Notes: generated from the sequence alone by a model not told the origin. Numbered from the stretch's first letter, positions 40,558 through 49,660 are shown. The stretch: DNA of 64,000 nt from DATBSK01 sp964501785 (GCA_964501785.1 CAZCUD010000009.1:84762-148761), one strand, 5' to 3'. Made by a program: numbers and translations.

Positions 40558-41031
40558 CTACGACCGGCCGCGCGTGACGGTGCGATCGAGGATGCCGAGG
40601 GTCGCCCGCAGCGCGCTCTCCGGGATGATCGGGAAGATGTCGGCTTCCCGCCAGACCGGATCGATGTCCGACCAGTCGTAGTACGACGTGACGAGCGTGC
40701 CGTCGTCGACCGGTTCGAGTCGGTAGCCGTACACGTGCCGGATGGGTGGCTCGATCTGCCCCTCGATGGTCCACGCGATCTCCCGATCGGCCTCGAAGGT
40801 GGTGATGATCACCGTCACGTCGTACTTGCCCAGCGGGTAGTCGTTGAGCGCCTCGCGGTCCATGTGGATCACGAAGGTGTCGCCCACCGCCGAGGCGGGC
40901 TCCCCGGTCGCGTCCATGAGCATCCCGGAGCTGTCGATCGCCACGTGCCCGTGCGGATCACGCAGCACCTCGAAGATCGCGTGCGCGTCCGCGGGGATCG
41001 GCCGCTGCACCTCGAGCCGTTCCGTCGCCAT
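40558..41031 (-). CDS. SRPBCC-family (START-like) protein
   Basis: 157 residues with the hydrophobic-pocket helix-grip fold: EVQRPIPADAHAIFEVLRDPHGH at the start, beta strands with VTVIITTFEADREIAWTIEG, and YDWSDIDPVWREADIFP before the long C-terminal helix. The family binds lipids or polyketides or acts as cyclase or aromatase; no catalytic pattern is visible. First gene of a leftward pair with the VOC gene. Confidence 0.78.
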   Translation of the reverse strand: MATERLEVQRPIPADAHAIFEVLRDPHGHVAIDSSGMLMDATGEPASAVGDTFVIHMDREALNDYPLGKYDVTVIITTFEADREIAWTIEGQIEPPIRHVYGYRLEPVDDGTLVTSYYDWSDIDPVWREADIFPIIPESALRATLGILDRTVTRGRS

Positions 41032-41140
41032 CGACGCATCCTGACACCCGGGGCCGACGGGGCGCCGGGTCGCGGCCCGTGGCTGACATGAGCGTCATGG
41101 TCAGGCCTGTTACCTTCCTCCTCGACCGAGGGGGGACTCG

Positions 41141-42472
41141 ATGAGGTCCAAGCGCGTGCTCGTGAGGACGGCGGTGCTGGCGGCGCTGCTGGTGTCGACG
41201 ATGGTGGTCGCCGGGGTGCCGGTCTCGGCCCAGGGCGGCTCGGAGGAGCCCGCCGCAGGCGAGATCGGCGTCACCGCCGACGAGATCCGCGTGGCCGTCG
41301 TCGCCGACGTCGAGAACCCGCTCTCGCCCGGGCAGTTCCAGAGCCAGGTCGACGCGATGCAGGCGTTCGCCGAGTTCGTCAACGACAACGGCGGCATCGC
41401 GGGGCGCGACCTCGTGATCGACTTCATCGACTCGCGGCTCAACGCGGACGAGACCCGCAACGCGACCATTCGCGCCTGCGCCGAGGACCTCGCCATGGTC
41501 GGCACCGCGGCCGTGTTCATGAACAACGTCGATGACATGGTCAACTGCGTCGACTCCACCGGAGCACCGGTCGGGCTCCCCGACATCAACACGTTCACCC
41601 AGGAGCTCGCGCACCAGTGCTCGCCGGTCTCCTATTCGGTCAGCCCGCCGCAGCTCGACTGCGAGACCAAGGACGACGCCGAGAAGACGTACCGCGCCGC
41701 CCTCGGCCAGATCCGCTACTACCTCTCGCAGGACAAGGACCTCCACGGCATCTGCGTCGGTCCGGCCGACCTGAAGTCGACCGAGATCACGGGTCAGGTG
41801 CACTGCAAGGGCGTCGAGCAGCTCGGGATCACCCTCGACGGCGAGGGCTTTTACCCGGCATCGGCACGCGCGCCACAGAGCGCCCTCACACCGATCGTCT
41901 CCGCGGCCAAGGCCGACGGATCGACCTACCTCTACTCGCTCGCCGGCTACCAGCAGGTCGTCTCGCTGCGCAAGGAGGCGAAGCTGCAGGGCCTCACCTC
42001 GGTCGAGGTGTGGGACTGCTCACGGTCGTGCTACAGCGACGAGTTCCTGGAGACCGGTGGCGCCGACGTCGAGGACCAGTACTCGTTCCTCAACACGCTG
42101 CCGCTCGACGAGACGAAGCAGAACAAGGCGCTTCGTCAGTACGTGAAGTACGTCGGTGCCGACAACGCCGACGCGTTCGGCGAGACGGGCTGGGCCGCCG
42201 GGATGCTCTTCAAGCAGGTCGTCGACGAGATCGTCGAGGAGCACGGCGTGAACGGGATCACGCGTCAGCGCATCCTCGACGGGCTGGCCCAGACGAAGGA
42301 GTTCGACGCGGGTGGCATGCTCGCCACGACCGACGTCGGCGCGCGCACGCCGAGCCCGTGCTTCAACCTCCAGCAGGTGCAGGACGGCGAGTACGTCCGG
42401 GTGCACCCGAAGAAGGCCGGGACGTTCGACTGCAACCCGAAGAACATCACGATCGTGAAGCTCGCCGACTGA
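41141..42472 (+). CDS. branched-chain amino-acid-type ABC substrate-binding protein
   Basis: 443 residues with a type I periplasmic binding fold (LivK/UrtA type): EIGVTADEIRVAVVADVENPL, AFAEFVNDNGGIAGRDLVIDFIDSRLNADETRNA. The N-terminal signal peptide ends near VSAQGG and has no cysteine at the cleavage site, so it does not look like a lipoprotein, unlike most binding proteins of monoderm bacteria. No permease or ATPase gene is adjacent. This large family of orphan binders is expanded in Acidimicrobiia. It may deliver an unknown small molecule or act in sensing. GAGGGGGG lies five bases before the ATG. Confidence 0.85.
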   Translation: MRSKRVLVRTAVLAALLVSTMVVAGVPVSAQGGSEEPAAGEIGVTADEIRVAVVADVENPLSPGQFQSQVDAMQAFAEFVNDNGGIAGRDLVIDFIDSRLNADETRNATIRACAEDLAMVGTAAVFMNNVDDMVNCVDSTGAPVGLPDINTFTQELAHQCSPVSYSVSPPQLDCETKDDAEKTYRAALGQIRYYLSQDKDLHGICVGPADLKSTEITGQVHCKGVEQLGITLDGEGFYPASARAPQSALTPIVSAAKADGSTYLYSLAGYQQVVSLRKEAKLQGLTSVEVWDCSRSCYSDEFLETGGADVEDQYSFLNTLPLDETKQNKALRQYVKYVGADNADAFGETGWAAGMLFKQVVDEIVEEHGVNGITRQRILDGLAQTKEFDAGGMLATTDVGARTPSPCFNLQQVQDGEYVRVHPKKAGTFDCNPKNITIVKLAD

Positions 42473-42506
42473 TCCGGTCGAGCGCACCGCCGCGGCGCGT
42501 CGGCCG

Positions 42507-44048
42507 ATGAGGGTCGGTCCACGCAACCCGTTCCTCGCGGACTCGGGCTACCCGATCGCGCACGGACGGTGCGACCAGCAGGACAACACGCCCGGTCCCG
42601 GTCCGACGGGTCCGACGGAGGTGCTCGCGCCCGACGCGATGCAGCACGCGTGGCTGGGACCCGGCCACTTCGGGGGCCTGATCTCGTCGCGCTATCCGGA
42701 CGGGCGGCGTGTGATCTGGAGCAACGGACGCCAGACGATCGCCAAGCTCGACTACGACACGCTCGAGGTGCTCGCGACGCTCCCCACGGGCGACCAGGAG
42801 ATCACGAGCCGAGAAGAGCTGGAGGAGCACCTCGTCGGGCTCGACGAGCTGCGGGGACAGGACGCGATCGACCACGCGGTGACGTTGGCCGCTCGCTACC
42901 TGGTGGGCCTCGACGGCGTGTACGCGCTCGTCGATCGCGACAACACGCTCTTCCTCGGACGCACCACCGCGGTGGTCGCCTACATCGAGACCGATCCCGA
43001 CGATCCCGCGTCACCCATCGTCGAGCACGCTCGCTGGGAGAAGCCGCCCGGGATCGAGGGCAGCTTCGTCGGTGTGAACATGACGTTCGACGGCCGCCTG
43101 GTGCTCTCCACCGACCACGGATGGCTCGTCAGCCTCGCTCGCGACTTCAGCGAGCACCAGGCGATCCAGCTGCCGGGTGCGGCCGAGCAGGCCGCGCCGC
43201 ACTGGGAGCGGATGCTCGCGACAGGGCGGGCGGGCTACGGGTGGGTGCGCACCAGCCTCTGCGTCGACGATTCGAACGGGATCTACGTGAGCTCGGTCGA
43301 CCACACCCACAAGGTGGTCTGGACGGGCGAGCGGCTGTCGCTCGACGAGGCCGATGGTGCGTGGTCGGCCGCGTACCGCAACGGTCGCGGCTGGGGGTCC
43401 GGCACGACCCCGTCGCTCATGGGGTTCGGACCGGACGAGGACCGGTTCGTCGTGATCGGCGACGGCGACGACGTCGTCAACATCACGCTCCTCTGGCGTG
43501 ACGAGATCCCCGACGACTGGGAGCAGCTCCCGAACGCGCCCTCCCGACGGATCGCCGGCATCGGCCCGGCGCACATGGGCGATCCGGAACGCGATGCGAT
43601 CCAGACCGAGCAGTCGATCACCGTGTGCGGCTACGGCGCCATGACCGTCAACAACGAGCCCGCGTCGGCACCGGGCGACATCCGCGGCACCCTGTTCTCC
43701 TTCTTCCTCGGCCATCATCCCGAGTACACGCCCTACGGGCTGCACAAGTACGAGTGGGATCCCGTGGCCCGACGCCTCGTCGAGGCCTGGGTGTGCACGA
43801 GCGTCTCGTCCCCCAACTCCGTCCCGTTCGTCTCCCTCGCGTCAGATCTCGTCTACACGTGCGGCACACGCGACCGGAAGTGGACGATCGAGGCCATCAA
43901 CTGGACGACGGGAGAGCCGCGCTTCCACTACGTCCTCGGCGGCTCGCAGCACAACACGCTGGGCGGCGGTGTGACCATCGACGACGACGGTCGGCTCCTC
44001 TTCGGCACGATCTTCGGCAAGACGCGGATCCTCCGCACCGCCGGCTGA
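42507..44048 (+). CDS. hypothetical protein with beta-propeller-like repeats
   Basis: 513 residues with no signal peptide or membrane helix. Repeated strand-turn units such as DGRRVIWSNGRQTIAKLD, DGRLVLSTDHGWLVSLAR, NGIYVSSVDHTHKVVW, ASDLVYTCGTRDRKWTIEAINW and DGRLLFGTIFGKTRILRTAG suggest a six- or seven-bladed propeller. FGPDEDRFVVIGDGDDVVNITLLWRDEIP is the most conserved-looking centre. I do not recognise the family. It lies 34 bases after the orphan binding protein on the same strand and could be co-transcribed. Confidence 0.65.
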   Translation: MRVGPRNPFLADSGYPIAHGRCDQQDNTPGPGPTGPTEVLAPDAMQHAWLGPGHFGGLISSRYPDGRRVIWSNGRQTIAKLDYDTLEVLATLPTGDQEITSREELEEHLVGLDELRGQDAIDHAVTLAARYLVGLDGVYALVDRDNTLFLGRTTAVVAYIETDPDDPASPIVEHARWEKPPGIEGSFVGVNMTFDGRLVLSTDHGWLVSLARDFSEHQAIQLPGAAEQAAPHWERMLATGRAGYGWVRTSLCVDDSNGIYVSSVDHTHKVVWTGERLSLDEADGAWSAAYRNGRGWGSGTTPSLMGFGPDEDRFVVIGDGDDVVNITLLWRDEIPDDWEQLPNAPSRRIAGIGPAHMGDPERDAIQTEQSITVCGYGAMTVNNEPASAPGDIRGTLFSFFLGHHPEYTPYGLHKYEWDPVARRLVEAWVCTSVSSPNSVPFVSLASDLVYTCGTRDRKWTIEAINWTTGEPRFHYVLGGSQHNTLGGGVTIDDDGRLLFGTIFGKTRILRTAG

Positions 44049-44094
44049 CGCGCCGCGCCGGGAGCGGCCGTTCCGCCGCGCGGTAGAAACCCTC

Positions 44095-46002
44095 ATGGCC
44101 CGCCGCCCGATCCCGGTCTCGGTCGAAGGCGGGCAGCCGCCGCGCCAGACGCTGCGGTCTCGCGCGGTGCAGCCCTTCCGCACGTTCGCGGCCACGCAGA
44201 ACGCGGGCGCCGTCGTGCTCCTCGCGGCGACGATCGCGGCGCTCGTGTGGGCGAACTCGCCGTGGGGAGACACCTACGAAGAGGTCTGGACGACCGATCT
44301 CACCGTGCAGCTCGGCGACTGGGCGCTGTCGCTCGACCTCCGCCACTGGGTGAACGACGGCCTGATGGCGTTCTTCTTCTTCGTGATCGGGCTCGAGATC
44401 CGGCGCGAGTTCGACATGGGTGAGCTGCGCGAACGCCGTCGGCTCGCGACGCCGGTCGTCGCCGCCGTCGGCGGCATCGTCGCACCCGTGCTGATCTACC
44501 TGGCGCTCAACGCCGGCGGTGACGGCAGCGAGGGCTGGGGCATCGTGATGGGGACCGACACCGCGTTCGCGCTGGGCATCCTCGCCATCGTCGGTCGGAG
44601 CGCGCCACCGCGGATCCGGATCTTCCTGCTGACGCTGATGATCGTGGACGACGTGGCCGCCTTGACCGTGATCGCCCTCGCCTACACGGGCTCGGTGTCC
44701 GTCGGCGGTCTGCTCGTCGCGGTCGCGCTCTTCGGCGTCGTGGTCCTGATGCGCAGCTGGGGAGTCGACAACGGCATCGCGTACTTCATCGTTGCGGTCG
44801 GCATCTGGATCGCCATGGTCGACTCGGGAGTGCACCCGACGATCGCCGGCGTCGCGCTCGGTCTGCTCGCCACCGCGTATCCGCCGTCGCGATCCGACCT
44901 CGAGCGTGCGGGCACGCTGTGGCGGAGCTTCCGCGAGCAGCCGACGCCGGAGTTCGCACGCACGACGAGTGCGAGCCTGCGCATGGCGGTGTCGCCGAAC
45001 GAGCGACTCCAGCACCTCATCGACCCGTGGACGAGCCTGCTCATCGTGCCGCTGTTCGCGCTGGCGAACGCCGGTGTCGTGCTCGACGCCGAGGTGTTCG
45101 AGCGAGGGCTGTCGTCCCCGATCACGTTGGGCATCATCCTGGGGCTCGTCGTCGGCAAGATCGTCGGGATCACCGCGGCGACCTGGCTCGGGACCCGTAG
45201 GTGGCTCGGACGCTTCCCGCTCACCGTCGCCTGGCCGCACCTGCTCGGCATCGCGGCAGTGTCGGGCATCGGCTTCACCGTGTCGCTGCTGATCGCGGAC
45301 CTGTCGTTCGAGGGCGAGAACCTCGCCGAGGCGAAGCTCGGGATCCTGGGGGCGTCGATCATCGCGAGCACCATCAGCGTGATCGTGTTCCGCACGATCG
45401 CGCGACGGCCGGGCCGCCTCGCAGCATCCGGCGATCGCCTCGCCCCCGAGATCATCGACCTCGCCGATGCCGTCGACCCGGCGCGCGATCACATCCGTGG
45501 CTCCGAGGACGCTCCGGTCACGCTCGTGGAGTACGCCGACTACGAGTGCGAGTTCTGCGGGCAGACCGAGCCGGTCATCCGCGCGCTGCTCGAGTCCTAC
45601 GGCACGGACCTGCGGTACGTGTTCCGGCACCTTCCCCTCGTCGACGTGCACGAGCACGCCGAGCTCGCGGCCGAGGCGTCGGAGGTCGCGAGCGCGGAGG
45701 GGAAGTTCTGGGAGATGCACGACCGGCTCTTCGCCCACAGCACCGAGCTGCGGTACGACGACCTCCTGCGCCACGCCGAAGCGATCGGCCTCGACGTCGA
45801 CCGGTTCGCCGAGTCGCTCGACTCGCGCCGGTACTCGCTGCGCGTCACCCGAGACGTCGAGAGCGCCGACGCGAGCGGGGTCGCCGGCACGCCGACGTTC
45901 TTCATCAACGGGCGTCGCCACCACGGGGCGTACGACGTCGGGTCGCTGCGCGCCGCGATCGACCGGGAGGCCAGGGCGACGGCGGCTCGCGACGACGGAT
46001 GA
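44095..46002 (+). CDS. nhaA: Na+/H+ antiporter NhaA fused to DsbA-like thioredoxin domain
   Basis: 635 residues. Residues about 25-445 are NhaA: GTDTAFALG (Asp155) and LMIVDDVAAL (Asp185, Asp186) match the ion-carrying aspartates, and 11-12 helices are predicted. Residues about 460-625 are a DsbA/DSBA-oxidoreductase domain with CEFC (485-488) and the cis-proline loop GVAGTPTFFING. NhaA exports Na+ in exchange for protons. The fused oxidoreductase, also known from other actinobacteria, could sense or protect thiols, but its role is not established. The ATG has TAGAAA five bases upstream and no ribosome site. The next gene is convergent. Confidence 0.9.
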   Translation: MARRPIPVSVEGGQPPRQTLRSRAVQPFRTFAATQNAGAVVLLAATIAALVWANSPWGDTYEEVWTTDLTVQLGDWALSLDLRHWVNDGLMAFFFFVIGLEIRREFDMGELRERRRLATPVVAAVGGIVAPVLIYLALNAGGDGSEGWGIVMGTDTAFALGILAIVGRSAPPRIRIFLLTLMIVDDVAALTVIALAYTGSVSVGGLLVAVALFGVVVLMRSWGVDNGIAYFIVAVGIWIAMVDSGVHPTIAGVALGLLATAYPPSRSDLERAGTLWRSFREQPTPEFARTTSASLRMAVSPNERLQHLIDPWTSLLIVPLFALANAGVVLDAEVFERGLSSPITLGIILGLVVGKIVGITAATWLGTRRWLGRFPLTVAWPHLLGIAAVSGIGFTVSLLIADLSFEGENLAEAKLGILGASIIASTISVIVFRTIARRPGRLAASGDRLAPEIIDLADAVDPARDHIRGSEDAPVTLVEYADYECEFCGQTEPVIRALLESYGTDLRYVFRHLPLVDVHEHAELAAEASEVASAEGKFWEMHDRLFAHSTELRYDDLLRHAEAIGLDVDRFAESLDSRRYSLRVTRDVESADASGVAGTPTFFINGRRHHGAYDVGSLRAAIDREARATAARDDG

Positions 46003-46006
46003 GGCG

Positions 46007-46807
46007 TCAGCTCGCGCCGTGGGTCGGGCTGTGGGCGGTCATGCCCCCGTCGATGCGCAGCGTCTCGCCGGTGACGAACGCTCCGTCGTCCGACGCGAGG
46101 TACGCGACGGCGGTCGCGATCTCCTCGGGATATCCGAGCCGACCGACGAGGTGGCTCGAGGTGTACCGGCGCAGCGTGTCACCCATCGGCCCGCCGAGTG
46201 CTTCCTGCGTCGCCCGATCGACGACGACGCCCGGTGCGACCGCGTTGCACCGGATCCCGCGATCGCCGTAGGCGGTCGCCACGTACCGCGTCAGGGCGAC
46301 GAGCCCCGCCTTCGAGGTGCCGTAGGCGGCCAGCGAGCTCGAGCCGTAGAACGCGGCCGCCGACGCGGTGTTGACGATCGCGCCCCCACCACGCTCGAGC
46401 ATCGCCGGGATCGCGAAGCGACAGCCGAGCATCGGGCCGGTCAGGTTCACGTCGAGGACGCGGTGCCAGGTGTCGAGATCCATCGTGACGACGTCCTGGT
46501 CCTCGCCGTTGAGCGCGATCGCGGCGGCGTTGTTGTGGAGGACGTCGAGGCCGCCGAAGGCCGCGACGGTGTCGGCGACCAGCGCGGCGACGCCGTCGGG
46601 ATCCGTGACGTCGGTCGCCTGCGCCCGCGCGGTGCCTCCGCGCTCGTCGATCGACTCGACGACCCGTGCCGCAGCGTCGCCGTCGAGGTCGGCGACGGTG
46701 ACCGCGGCTCCCTCGGCCGCGAGCCGCTGCGCAGTCGCGCGGCCGATGTTGCCGGCGCCGCCGGTGACGATGGCGACCTTGCCGACGAAGCGACGCGACT
46801 CGTCCAT
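46007..46807 (-). CDS. short-chain dehydrogenase/reductase
   Basis: 266 residues with a classical SDR: TGGAGNIGRA, a DVTDPDG strand, HNNAAA in place of NNAG, the catalytic Ser in VNTASAAAFYG and YGTSK. The C-terminal RIDGGMTAH is typical of the FabG-like group. The ATG of MDESRRFVGK is preferred (it follows the upstream stop by 10 bases); an ATG 27 bases earlier would overlap the SRPBCC gene. Substrate unknown. Confidence 0.85.
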   Translation of the reverse strand: MDESRRFVGKVAIVTGGAGNIGRATAQRLAAEGAAVTVADLDGDAAARVVESIDERGGTARAQATDVTDPDGVAALVADTVAAFGGLDVLHNNAAAIALNGEDQDVVTMDLDTWHRVLDVNLTGPMLGCRFAIPAMLERGGGAIVNTASAAAFYGSSSLAAYGTSKAGLVALTRYVATAYGDRGIRCNAVAPGVVVDRATQEALGGPMGDTLRRYTSSHLVGRLGYPEEIATAVAYLASDDGAFVTGETLRIDGGMTAHSPTHGAS

Positions 46808-46817
46808 CGGGCCGGCC

Positions 46818-47285
46818 CTATCGCTGTGCGGCATCGGCGAGCTGCGCGAGCCCCTTCTCGAAGTCGGGGCCGACCATCTTGTCCATGCTCATGAACACTC
46901 CCATGAGCCGGGTCATGAAGGTCTTCGGACCCACCATGCGCCAGGTCACTCGTGACCCGCCGTCGGCCTCGGCGATGGTGAACGTGGTGGTGCTGCGCGA
47001 CTTGAACGGCTTGAGGAACTCGAGTGCGATCTCGACCCGACCGGGCGGGTCGGCGGCGGTGATCTCCATGCGTCCGGCGCCGGCCTTGCGATTGCCCGCC
47101 CACTCGTACTTCGCACCCGGCCCCGTCGGCGCGCCCGAGTACTCGCGGTACAGGTTCGGGTCGATGTCTTCCCACGGAGACCATTCCGTCCAACGTCGGA
47201 AGTCGACGAGCAGGTCGTAGATGCGCTCACGGGGCGCGGGGATCGTCGCCTCCCGGGTCACCTCGAACTCGCTCGAACCTGCCAT
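46818..47285 (-). CDS. SRPBCC-family (polyketide cyclase-like) protein
   Basis: 155 residues: FEVTREATIPAPRERIYDLLVDFRRWTEWSPWEDIDPNL is the typical start of polyketide-cyclase_2/SRPBCC proteins, with a C-terminal helix MSMDKMVGPDFEKGLAQLA. It binds a hydrophobic ligand and no enzyme activity is assured. It is followed by the SDR gene on the same strand and probably shares its transcript. Confidence 0.82.
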   Translation of the reverse strand: MAGSSEFEVTREATIPAPRERIYDLLVDFRRWTEWSPWEDIDPNLYREYSGAPTGPGAKYEWAGNRKAGAGRMEITAADPPGRVEIALEFLKPFKSRSTTTFTIAEADGGSRVTWRMVGPKTFMTRLMGVFMSMDKMVGPDFEKGLAQLADAAQR

Positions 47286-47348
47286 CGCACTGCCCCCTTG
47301 CTGCTGGCCCCTGCGCGCGGTGCACCGCGCAGCTCGCGTGGCGGCAGC

Positions 47349-47840
47349 CTAGGGCTCGAACGACGCGAGGAGCCGCCGCAGGTGCGCATCGAATGACTCC
47401 TGCTCGTCGGAGGAGAGTGAAGCCAGCAGCCGTGCCTCGTTCGCGACGTGGTCGGTGACCGCCGCGTCGATCACACGCCGCCCCGCGTCGGTCAGGACGA
47501 TCAGTGAGCTGCGACGGTCGTCCGGGTCGGGCCGCCGCTCGACGAATCCGAGCGCCTCGAGCCGGTCGAGCCGATTGGTCATGCCGGCGGGGGAGAGCAT
47601 CTGCGCGCGAGCGAGCGCACTCGGCTTGACCGAGAACGGCTCCCCTCCGCGACGCAGCGCCGCCAGCACGTCGAACTCGCCGACCTGGAGGCCGTGTGCC
47701 GCGAGGACGCCCTCGACCGAGCGCTGCATGTGCGCGTACACGCGCGCGAACCGACCGATGGTGCCCATCGGGCGCAGGTCGAGGTCGGGACGGACCTCGG
47801 CCCACTGTCCGACCACGCCGTCGAGGAAGTCGCGTGCCAT
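47349..47840 (-). CDS. MarR-family transcriptional regulator
   Basis: 163 residues with a winged helix: GLQVGEFDVLAALRRGGEPFSVKPSALARAQMLSPAGMTNRLDRLEALGFVERRPDPDDRRSSLIVLT, including the DxRS wing. It would bind a palindrome as a dimer and release it on binding a phenolic or other ligand. It may control the SRPBCC-SDR genes downstream (63 bases). TACTCT six bases before the ATG indicates a leaderless transcript. Confidence 0.87.
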   Translation of the reverse strand: MARDFLDGVVGQWAEVRPDLDLRPMGTIGRFARVYAHMQRSVEGVLAAHGLQVGEFDVLAALRRGGEPFSVKPSALARAQMLSPAGMTNRLDRLEALGFVERRPDPDDRRSSLIVLTDAGRRVIDAAVTDHVANEARLLASLSSDEQESFDAHLRRLLASFEP

Positions 47841-47846
47841 CGGTGC

Positions 47847-47852
47847 AGAGTA
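47847..47852 (-). promoter_or_regulatory. putative -10 element (TACTCT) of the MarR gene, leaderless
   Basis: On the minus strand TACTCT ends six bases before the ATG, and no ribosome binding site is present. Confidence 0.5.
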
Positions 47853-47945
47853 CGGCTGCCCGCGCGAGCCTGCCGGGCTCCTGCCTCGACTCCGCGCCGG
47901 CTGTGTCAGGGCCCGGTCGACCCGCTCGCGCGGCGTCGTCGCGGG

Positions 47946-48959
47946 TCAGGCGGACTTGCCGAAGACCGCGTCGGGATCGAGCGCGCCCAGCGATCCGGCG
48001 CTGCGGGCGTCGGACCCCTTGGGCGGGACGCCGAGCTTGCGACGCACGTCGTCGATGGGGTCGTCGGCGTACTCGAACCAGTCGACGCCGCCCATCACGT
48101 CGAGGTTCATGGCGAGCCCTCGCTTCAGCGCATCGGCGAATCGCGTCGCGCCGCCGGGCGCCGACAGGTGTCCTGGGTTCGCCGTCGCGACCCCCGGCAC
48201 CGCGGCGACCCAGCCCGTCTCGAAGAGCCCGATGATCACCACGGCATAGGTGAACCCCTTCGGGTCGGGGATCGAGGACGCGACGAAGCTGAAGACCTCG
48301 ATCTCGCCGGTCGCCGTCGTGCCGTAGTCGGCGAGGCAGTGCACCCAGTCGTGCTGCGCGAGGAGGGGCGACACGGCGCCCTGCGTCCCCGGGAACGCGA
48401 AGCCGCGCATCTGGTAGAAGTCGAAGACGGTCCGACCGTGAGTTCCGGCCTTGCACGACTCCAGCGCCTTCCACTTCGCGGCGAGCGCCGCGTCGGTGCC
48501 GTCACCCGTGGGGCTGAGCGGACCGGCCCCGTCGGACGCGTGCTTGGCCAGGTACTCGGCCGGATACGAGCTGCGCACGTAGTCGGTCATCGCCTGGTCC
48601 ATCGCCTGCTTCGAGTAGTCGCGCGCCACGGTCAGCATGTCGTCGTCGACCTGGAGGGCCTTCGCGTACTCCTCGACCCGTGCTGCCACTGCCGGCGGGA
48701 GCGGGTCCCTGACGATCTCGAGCGTGACCATCCCGTGCACCATGCGGCGCCGGAAGGTCGGGTCGGTGATCGCGGCAGCGAGGTCGTTCGGGGAGACGGG
48801 GTCGAGCTGGTCGACCGGTGTGTCGACCTCGAGCAGGTACTTGCCGATCGCGCCCAGCACGCTCGCCTGCGTCGCGTCCAGCTGCCCGTCGTCGCGCACT
48901 GCCGACGCGATCCCGCGCAGGACCAGCTCGGCCTGGTCCGTGGTGTCGTTCGTGGCCAT
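47946..48959 (-). CDS. Coq4-like metal-motif protein (intact paralogue)
   Basis: 337 residues. The core LLAQHDWVHCLADYGTTATGEIEVFSF carries an exact HDxxH-x11-E motif (His203, Asp204, His207, Glu219), the zinc site of the Coq4 family, which in ubiquinone makers helps the C1 decarboxylation/hydroxylation step. The helical N-terminal part (RRRMVHGMVTLEIVRDPLPPAVAARVEEYAK) and VFDFYQMRGFAFPGTQG are shared with the frameshifted copy at 3113-4286. Actinobacteria make menaquinone, not ubiquinone, so another substrate (quinone, lipid or terpenoid) is likely. The ATG is preceded by GGAGGAGACG. Function not established. Confidence 0.75.
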   Translation of the reverse strand: MATNDTTDQAELVLRGIASAVRDDGQLDATQASVLGAIGKYLLEVDTPVDQLDPVSPNDLAAAITDPTFRRRMVHGMVTLEIVRDPLPPAVAARVEEYAKALQVDDDMLTVARDYSKQAMDQAMTDYVRSSYPAEYLAKHASDGAGPLSPTGDGTDAALAAKWKALESCKAGTHGRTVFDFYQMRGFAFPGTQGAVSPLLAQHDWVHCLADYGTTATGEIEVFSFVASSIPDPKGFTYAVVIIGLFETGWVAAVPGVATANPGHLSAPGGATRFADALKRGLAMNLDVMGGVDWFEYADDPIDDVRRKLGVPPKGSDARSAGSLGALDPDAVFGKSA

Positions 48960-48997
48960 CGTCGTCTCCTCCGTCTCGCTCGTTCCGCCCGACTCGT

Positions 48998-49546
48998 TCA
49001 GGATCTCGCGAGCACGCCGCGCAGGAGCGCCGCCTGCGCGACCGCGTCCTCCAGCGCGTCGTGCGTGAGCGACCGCTGCGTCAGCCCGACGTGACGGGCC
49101 ACGTCGGTGAAGCGCGTGTCGTCCCATGCCGCGCCGCTCACGCCCATGAACAGCGCCTTGATGTCGAGCGCCTTGTGCCCGAACGGGTTCCGCCCCAGGT
49201 ATCGGTGGAAGTAGTCCGCGACGAACATCCAGTCGAAGGGCGCGTTGAAGCCGACGAACACCGGGCGCCGGCCCTCGGGCGTCACCTGCTCGAGCCAGTC
49301 CGCGAAGCGCTGCATGGCCGCTTCGGGCGCGAGCCCATCGGCTCGGAGCCGATCGAGGTCGAGCCCGCTGACGGCCATCGCCTCGGGCGTCGCGGCATCG
49401 CTCGTCGGGCGGAGCTCGACCGCGAACGTCTCGGTCGGCTCGAACGCGACACACGCGCCGATCGCGAGCAGCGAGTACGACCCGGGGTTCGGTCCCGAGG
49501 CCTCCACGTCGACGGAGACGAAGTGGTCGGACGTGGGCGCAGGCAC
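48998..49546 (-). CDS. DEDDh-type 3'-5' exonuclease
   Basis: 182 residues. All five catalytic residues are visible: VSVDVEASG (Asp13, Glu15), VFVGFNAPFDWMFVADYFH (the third Asp), and THDALEDAVAQAALL (His and last Asp). It removes nucleotides from 3' ends of DNA or RNA, as in DnaQ-epsilon or oligoribonuclease-like proteins. The extra LGRNPFGHKALDIKALFMG region is typical of stand-alone versions. The GTG of VPAPTSDHF is used; a GTG five codons earlier is possible, and the longer frame to 49864 runs through low-quality sequence and is rejected. Confidence 0.8.
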   Translation of the reverse strand: MPAPTSDHFVSVDVEASGPNPGSYSLLAIGACVAFEPTETFAVELRPTSDAATPEAMAVSGLDLDRLRADGLAPEAAMQRFADWLEQVTPEGRRPVFVGFNAPFDWMFVADYFHRYLGRNPFGHKALDIKALFMGVSGAAWDDTRFTDVARHVGLTQRSLTHDALEDAVAQAALLRGVLARS

Positions 49547-49660
49547 GGCACACCATGACACGCCTCGACGGTTGACAGCCGAAACGGCCTTCCTGGGTCG
49601 ATTCGCGTGCCAACCTGCCGGCGGGCGGTGACACGACCGGACGACGAGAGGGACGAGACG

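Noticed and set aside
41083..41116. CTGACA ... TACCTT as a promoter of the substrate-binding protein gene
   Set aside because: The spacer is 22 bases, too long for a sigma-70-type promoter; the hexamers are probably chance.
43897..45924. Leftward 675-codon open frame opposite nhaA
   Set aside because: Shadow of the NhaA-DsbA gene; product is Arg/Asp/His-rich with no recognisable domain.
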